Positions 60,298-64,000 of a DNA stretch of 64,000 nucleotides are shown one piece after another. The translations under genes were made by a program, and so were the position numbers. Under the pieces are notes generated by a model that was not told where the DNA came from, made no database searches, and saw nothing but the letters and a program-made list of their open reading frames with translations. Origin of the DNA: Halorubrum halophilum (GTDB taxonomy: Archaea; Halobacteriota; Halobacteria; Halobacteriales; Haloferacaceae); NCBI RefSeq assembly GCF_000739595.1, contig NZ_BBJP01000006.1:90738-154737 (forward strand), read 5' to 3'. Position 1 is the first letter of the stretch, and the number at the start of each line of letters is the position of its first letter.

Positions 60298-60642
60298 CTA
60301 CTCGGCGCCGAGCTCGGCGGCCAGCTCGCCGCGCTCGTCGAGCTCCGCGAGCACGTCGCTCCCGCCGACGAACTCCCCGTCGACGAACGTCTGGGGAATC
60401 GTCTCCCAGCCGCTCTCGGACTCCAGCGCCTCGCGGTAGTGCGGCAGCGCCGGCAGCACGTCGACCGTCTCGAACTCCTCGACGTGCTGGCCGATCAGCT
60501 CGACGGCGCGCTTCGAGTAGCCGCACTGCGGCATCAGGCGGTTACCCTTCATGAAAAGCACCACGTCGTTGTCGGCGATCGTCTCCTCGACTCGGGCCGC
60601 GATCTCGTCGGGCTCGGCGTCGGTCTCGGGTTGGAACGTCAT
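60298..60642 (-). CDS. Monothiol glutaredoxin-type protein
   Basis: A 114-residue protein from the ATG at 60642. It has the glutaredoxin fold with the single-cysteine motif MPQCGYSKRAVELI (CGYS in place of CGFS), then ETIPQTFVDGEFVGGSDVLAEL, matching the cis-Pro and GSD region of monothiol glutaredoxins. Family members carry or transfer Fe-S clusters with a thiol cofactor. In haloarchaea gamma-glutamylcysteine would replace glutathione. Confidence 0.93.
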   Translation of the reverse strand: MTFQPETDAEPDEIAARVEETIADNDVVLFMKGNRLMPQCGYSKRAVELIGQHVEEFETVDVLPALPHYREALESESGWETIPQTFVDGEFVGGSDVLAELDERGELAAELGAE

Positions 60643-60727
60643 GGAGAGCGATACGCGCCCGCGACGCAAATGGGTTCCGCACGGGAACGGCGTCCGCCTT
60701 TCACGCGACCGGCGGAAGGGCGGCGAT

Positions 60728-61363
60728 CTACTCCTCGCGGTCGACGCGGACCACGTCGACGAGCGAGTACACCGGGACGCCGTCGATCTCGTCGTACCCG
60801 CGCTTGTCGACGAGCACGACGCACGCGACGGGCTCGCCGCCCTGCTCGCGGATCGCGTCGATCGACTCGCGCATCGTCGTCCCCGAGGTGATGATGTCGT
60901 CGACGACGTAGCAGTCGCGGTCGCGGATGGCGGCGAAGTTCCGCGAGAAGCCGCCGCCCTGCTCGTCGATGTCGCCCTCGTCCCACTGGTGTTTCGCGGG
61001 CGCGTAGGTCCCCAAGTCCGTGTCGAGTTGGTTCGCGACCGCGGTCGCGAGCGGCGCGCCGGCCTTCTCGATCCCGACGGTCAGGTCGACGTCCTCGCCC
61101 TGCTTGGCCAGCAGGTCCGCCATCGCGCTCGCCGCGTACCGGAGTCGCGTCGAGTCGCGCCCGAGAGCCGACCAGTCGACGTGGATGTCGGCCGTCGTGG
61201 TCGCCGCCGCCGTCTCGGTGTCCGCGTCGTTCCCCCCGGCGCGCTCGACGAGCCAGCTCGCGGTCTCTCGCGAGACGTTCAGTTCGTCGGCGATTTCGCC
61301 CTTCGAGAGACCGTGCTCCGCGAGCTCGGCCGCGCTGTCTATCAGGTCGTCAACGTTCTTCAT
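60728..61363 (-). CDS. gfcR: GfcR sugar-metabolism regulator (PRTase-like)
   Basis: A 211-residue protein; ATG at 61363, overlapping the glucose dehydrogenase stop by 14 bp. The N-terminal HTH (LAEHGLSKGEIADELNVSRE, then TASWLVERAGG) is joined to a phosphoribosyltransferase domain with YVVDDIITSGTTMRESIDAI. In Haloferax this orotate-PRTase-like protein activates genes of glycolysis and sugar uptake. Its adjacency to a semi-phosphorylative pathway enzyme fits. It binds DNA; the PRTase part probably senses a metabolite. Confidence 0.92.
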   Translation of the reverse strand: MKNVDDLIDSAAELAEHGLSKGEIADELNVSRETASWLVERAGGNDADTETAAATTTADIHVDWSALGRDSTRLRYAASAMADLLAKQGEDVDLTVGIEKAGAPLATAVANQLDTDLGTYAPAKHQWDEGDIDEQGGGFSRNFAAIRDRDCYVVDDIITSGTTMRESIDAIREQGGEPVACVVLVDKRGYDEIDGVPVYSLVDVVRVDREE

Positions 61364-62420
61364 ATGCGTCGAATTCGACCGCCGTTTTAATAGTCGTGTC
61401 GTCATCCGCGAACGCGGCCTCGAACTCGCCGAGCCCGTACACGCCCGTGACGAGATCGTTGAGGAACGACCCTGAAAAACGGGACAGCGAGTCGACGGCG
61501 GCCTCGAAGTGCTCGTAGCCGGAGTTGACGCTGCCGACGAGCGCCTTGTTGTGGAGGACGAATTCGCGGTGGAGCTTTCCGCCGTCGATCTCGAACTCCC
61601 AGTCGCCCGGGACGCCGAGCAGCGCGCCGACCCCGTTGGGTGCGAGCGCCTCGATCGTCTCGAAGGCGTGGGGCGCGTAGCCGGTCGCCTCGAAGACGAA
61701 GTCCATCGGCTCGTGGGCCTCCGGCACCGACGGCACCGGCGTCTCGTTGGAGTTGACGTACGTCGCGCCGAGCGACTCGATGATCTCGATCGTCGGGTCC
61801 GGGCGCTCGCGCCGGCCGAGACAGTAGATCCGGTCGAACTCCTCGTTGAGCGTCGCCACCGTTAACAGCCCGAGCGAGCCGTTGCCGAGCACCAGCGCCG
61901 ACTCCGGCTCCCAGTGGAACGCCGACCGGCTGGCGTAGGCGTGTTCGATCGCCTTCTCAGCGATCGAGACGGGCTCGACGAGGAACCCCCACTCGGCCAG
62001 CGCCGGCGGAATCTCGACGAGGAACTCCGCGGGGCTTGTGAAGTACTCCGCCATGAACCCGTGAGCGCCGACGATACCGCGCTCGTGGTACCGGCCCTCC
62101 GGCGCCATGTCTGGTTCGCCGCGCGCGAAGTACTCGTTCGCCCCGTTCGGGGGCCTCCGGACCGTCGGGACGACCACGTCGCCGACCTCGAACGGCGTGT
62201 CGTTCGGGTCCTCGATCACGCCGACCGCCTCGTGGCCCAACACGAGGTGGTCCTCGCCCTCGGGAGAGCCGCCGTGACTGCCGGAGATGACCTCGTGGTC
62301 GGTCCCGTCGACGCCGACCCGGAGCGTTCGGACGAGGGCCTCTCCGGGCGCCGGCTCCGGCCGCGGCTTCTCTGTGACGACCGGTTCGTCTTCCCCGTCG
62401 TACACGGCGATCGCTTTCAT
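61350..62420 (-). CDS. gdh: Glucose 1-dehydrogenase (zinc, MDR family)
   Basis: A 356-residue medium-chain dehydrogenase that oxidises glucose with NADP to gluconolactone, the first step of the haloarchaeal semi-phosphorylative Entner-Doudoroff pathway. Motifs: RVGVDGTDHEVISGSHG (metal site), HLVLGHEAVGVIEDP, EWGFLVEPVSIAEKAI and ALVLGNGSLGLLTVATL (coenzyme loop). ATG at 62420. The gene overlaps gfcR, so expression of regulator and enzyme is coupled. An AAAAGATTTCTTTTA near-palindrome at 62446-62460 lies in the promoter area. Confidence 0.93.
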   Translation of the reverse strand: MKAIAVYDGEDEPVVTEKPRPEPAPGEALVRTLRVGVDGTDHEVISGSHGGSPEGEDHLVLGHEAVGVIEDPNDTPFEVGDVVVPTVRRPPNGANEYFARGEPDMAPEGRYHERGIVGAHGFMAEYFTSPAEFLVEIPPALAEWGFLVEPVSIAEKAIEHAYASRSAFHWEPESALVLGNGSLGLLTVATLNEEFDRIYCLGRRERPDPTIEIIESLGATYVNSNETPVPSVPEAHEPMDFVFEATGYAPHAFETIEALAPNGVGALLGVPGDWEFEIDGGKLHREFVLHNKALVGSVNSGYEHFEAAVDSLSRFSGSFLNDLVTGVYGLGEFEAAFADDDTTIKTAVEFDAYEER

Positions 62421-62445
62421 GCAACCGCCTTGGCGGCCAGCCACC

Positions 62446-62460
62446 AAAAGATTTCTTTTA
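62446..62460. promoter_or_regulatory. AAAAGA/TCTTTT near-palindrome upstream of gdh
   Basis: AAAAGATTTCTTTTA lies 26 bp upstream of the glucose dehydrogenase start, in an AT-rich promoter-like patch. It may be a TATA box or a regulator site for GfcR or the TrmB-type regulators; not distinguishable here. Confidence 0.3.
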
Positions 62461-62526
62461 TTGTGAGTAAAGACTATTGGCCCTGCCGACCGCGGGTTTT
62501 TCCTCATCGCACTCCGGATTCCCGTC

Positions 62527-63369
62527 GTGTGCACCCTCACGCTCGCGTGGCGGACCTTCGGTGATGCGCCGATCGCGCTCGCCGCGAACCGCGACGAGGC
62601 GCTGGACCGGCCGTCCGAGCCGCCGGCCCTCCGCGGGGACGACGGCGACGGCGACAACGGCTACGTCGCCCCCCGCGACGCCGAGGCCGGCGGGACGTGG
62701 ATCGGGCTCTCCGCGTCGGGAGTCGTCGCCGCGGTCACGAACCGCTGGCTCGACGCCGACCGCGAGGGCGACCGTTCCAGAGGACTCCTCGTCCGAGACT
62801 GCTTGGAAGCCGACTCGGCAGAGACCGCCGTTCGCAGGGTCGAGCGCGACCTCGAAAGCCGGTCGTACGACGGATTCAACCTCGTGCTCGCCGACGAGAC
62901 CGCCGCCTTCCTCCTCTCGTACGACGGCGGACTGGCGATCACCCGCCTCGACCCCGGCGTGCACGTCGTCGGCAACGTCGGCGGCGTGGTCAACGGCGTC
63001 GAGCGCTTCGCGATCCCGGACCGACGGCGGGAGTTCGGCGCGGAGCGCGCCGACAGCGCGCGGGCGGTCGCAGCCGCACTGGTTCCCGATCCCGGTGAGT
63101 CGGGTGCGGCGTGGCTCGACCGCGCGAGCGCGACGCTCGCGGACCACGAGTACGGGGCCTGTCTCCACGGCGACGACTTCGGCACGCGGTCGTTCACGCG
63201 GATCCGGACCGCCCCCGACTCGGAGACGGTCTCCGGTTCGGAGACGGCCCCCGAGTTCGCGTACGCCGACGGGCCGCCCTGCGAGACTCCCGCGGAGCCG
63301 GTGTCGCTGCCGGCGGGGTTCGGATCAGGTCGCTCGGGAGAGTTCGGCGGATCAGATGGATCGGCGTAG
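62527..63369 (+). CDS. NRDE (TANGO2-like) family protein
   Basis: A 280-residue protein starting with GTG at 62527. The start CTLTLAWRTFGDAPIALAANRDEALDRPSEP contains the NRDE motif, with Cys2 at the N-terminus as expected for an Ntn-type fold. GGTWIGLSASGVVAAVTNRW and GVHVVGNVGG follow. The family is known as TANGO2; in eukaryotes it is tied to haem and lipid handling, but the archaeal role is unknown. The C-terminal part has a Ser/Glu/Thr-rich stretch. Confidence 0.85.
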   Translation: MCTLTLAWRTFGDAPIALAANRDEALDRPSEPPALRGDDGDGDNGYVAPRDAEAGGTWIGLSASGVVAAVTNRWLDADREGDRSRGLLVRDCLEADSAETAVRRVERDLESRSYDGFNLVLADETAAFLLSYDGGLAITRLDPGVHVVGNVGGVVNGVERFAIPDRRREFGAERADSARAVAAALVPDPGESGAAWLDRASATLADHEYGACLHGDDFGTRSFTRIRTAPDSETVSGSETAPEFAYADGPPCETPAEPVSLPAGFGSGRSGEFGGSDGSA

Positions 63370-63425
63370 CGACGGCGACGGCGCGGAAAGCCAGTTTTAA
63401 GCGACTCGCGGGCGCCCTGTGTTGT

Positions 63426-63779
63426 ATGAGCGTGTCCGAACTCGAGGCCGACCTCTCGGAAGACGAACACGCCGGCCTCGAACTCATCCGCGAGACCGGT
63501 GGCATCCACCAGAGCGACTTCTGGAAGGAACTCGACGTCTCTTCGCGGAAGGGGAGCCGTATCGCGGAGGCGTTAGAGGAGTCCGGGCTGATCCAGCGCT
63601 CGGACACCGTCTACGACGGTCACAACACGTACTACCTCGAACCCGCACCCCGCGACCTAGACTTCTCGCTGCTCATGGCCGGCGACATGCTCTCGCCGTT
63701 CATCGGCGAGGAAGAGGTCGACGCGCAGGGAGACGCCTTCTCGCAGTGGATGATGAACCTCGCGTACGAGGAGTACTGA
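63426..63779 (+). CDS. Winged-helix regulator
   Basis: A 117-residue protein. Residues about 15-70 form a winged helix: LELIRETGGIHQSDFWKELDVSSRKGSRIAEALEESG (helix-turn-helix) and a beta wing with TVYDGHNTYYLE. The second half is an acidic helical extension (GDMLSPFIGEEEVDAQGDAF). A haloarchaeal MarR-type single-domain regulator; targets unknown. Confidence 0.8.
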   Translation: MSVSELEADLSEDEHAGLELIRETGGIHQSDFWKELDVSSRKGSRIAEALEESGLIQRSDTVYDGHNTYYLEPAPRDLDFSLLMAGDMLSPFIGEEEVDAQGDAFSQWMMNLAYEEY

Positions 63780-64000
63780 GTCGGACGCCGAACTACCTAA
63801 TTCAAGGAGAGAGTCCCGCCGTTTACGGCCCGTCTCTTATAAACATCTGACGCTGCCGACGACTAGAGAGGTGTCAAATTTGGTAGTCGCGGTGTTATTT
63901 ATATATATAATTATTGTTGTATATTATAACTTATATGAATTTTATGCTCCCATGATCTAATAGCGATATATTGTTCACTATATAGACCTAATGCAACTAA
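63780..64000. other. AT-rich gene-free end
   Basis: From about 63870 the sequence becomes AT-rich (TTATTTATATATATAATTATTGTTG), in sharp contrast to the GC-rich genes before it. It may be the edge of another low-GC island or a promoter region of a gene outside the window. Confidence 0.5.

Noticed and set aside
1..64000. CRISPR array
   Set aside because: No series of regularly spaced direct repeats was found; the ORB repeats and the 26-bp tandem repeat do not have spacer structure.

Overview
The window is chromosomal DNA of a halophilic archaeon (class Halobacteria). Most of it is GC-rich with strong G/C preference at third codon positions and very acidic proteins. It encodes haloarchaeal or archaeal families: a membrane-anchored LonB protease, GfcR, a HalOD1 protein, the flpA/nop5 pair, an Orc1/Cdc6 initiator and GfcR-linked glucose dehydrogenase. 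A Halorubrum-like genus is my best guess; it rests partly on remembered intergenic repeats and is inference.

Layout. 1-3071: the end of an SLC13-type transporter, then a replication origin module: an orc1/cdc6 gene with 21-bp ORB-like repeats on both sides, in opposite orientations. 3072-23299: a cell-surface glycan region with a sugar nucleotidyltransferase, two TrmB-family regulators, a GT-C-like membrane protein, two secreted beta-helix proteins (one with its Tat signal in a separate overlapping ORF), a sulfatase-like protein, a ParB-like protein, an alpha/alpha-barrel plus formyltransferase fusion, a GINT1-like propeller protein, an ATP-grasp/LMW-phosphatase pair and two GT4 glycosyltransferases. 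23300-25545: a noncoding element with a perfect 19-bp inverted repeat, a class III aminotransferase, and a flank with tRNA-derived fragments.

25546-40405: an AT-rich integrative element of about 14.9 kb inserted at tRNA-Leu(UAG). It is bounded by a 56-bp direct repeat of the tRNA 3' half and carries a tyrosine integrase next to the intact tRNA. Its main cargo is a two-gene restriction-like system: an 1128-aa Eco57I-type NPPY methyltransferase and a 1094-aa protein joining a PLD nuclease to an SF2 helicase. Small accessory genes (zinc ribbon-SHOCT, 3-TM membrane protein, C2H2 zinc-finger protein, winged helix) and gene relics fill the rest.

40438-64000: ordinary chromosome. It holds PAP2 phosphatase, endonuclease III, a TFB-like cyclin protein, a DUF2178/HTH pair behind two palindromes, flpA-nop5, a solo TnpB element with two similar hairpins, a CBS-ParB protein, a CPBP protease, LonB, NMN adenylyltransferase, SAM hydrolase, a ParA/KaiC-like pair, FKBP isomerase, a CYTH protein, MaoC/CitE-like/glutamate dehydrogenase genes, Dph6-like ligase, glutaredoxin, GfcR with glucose dehydrogenase, an NRDE protein and a winged-helix regulator. 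The last 150 bases become very AT-rich.

The strongest candidates for new biology are the PLD-helicase/methyltransferase pair in the tRNA-Leu island and the barrel-formyltransferase plus GINT1-like pair in the glycan cluster.
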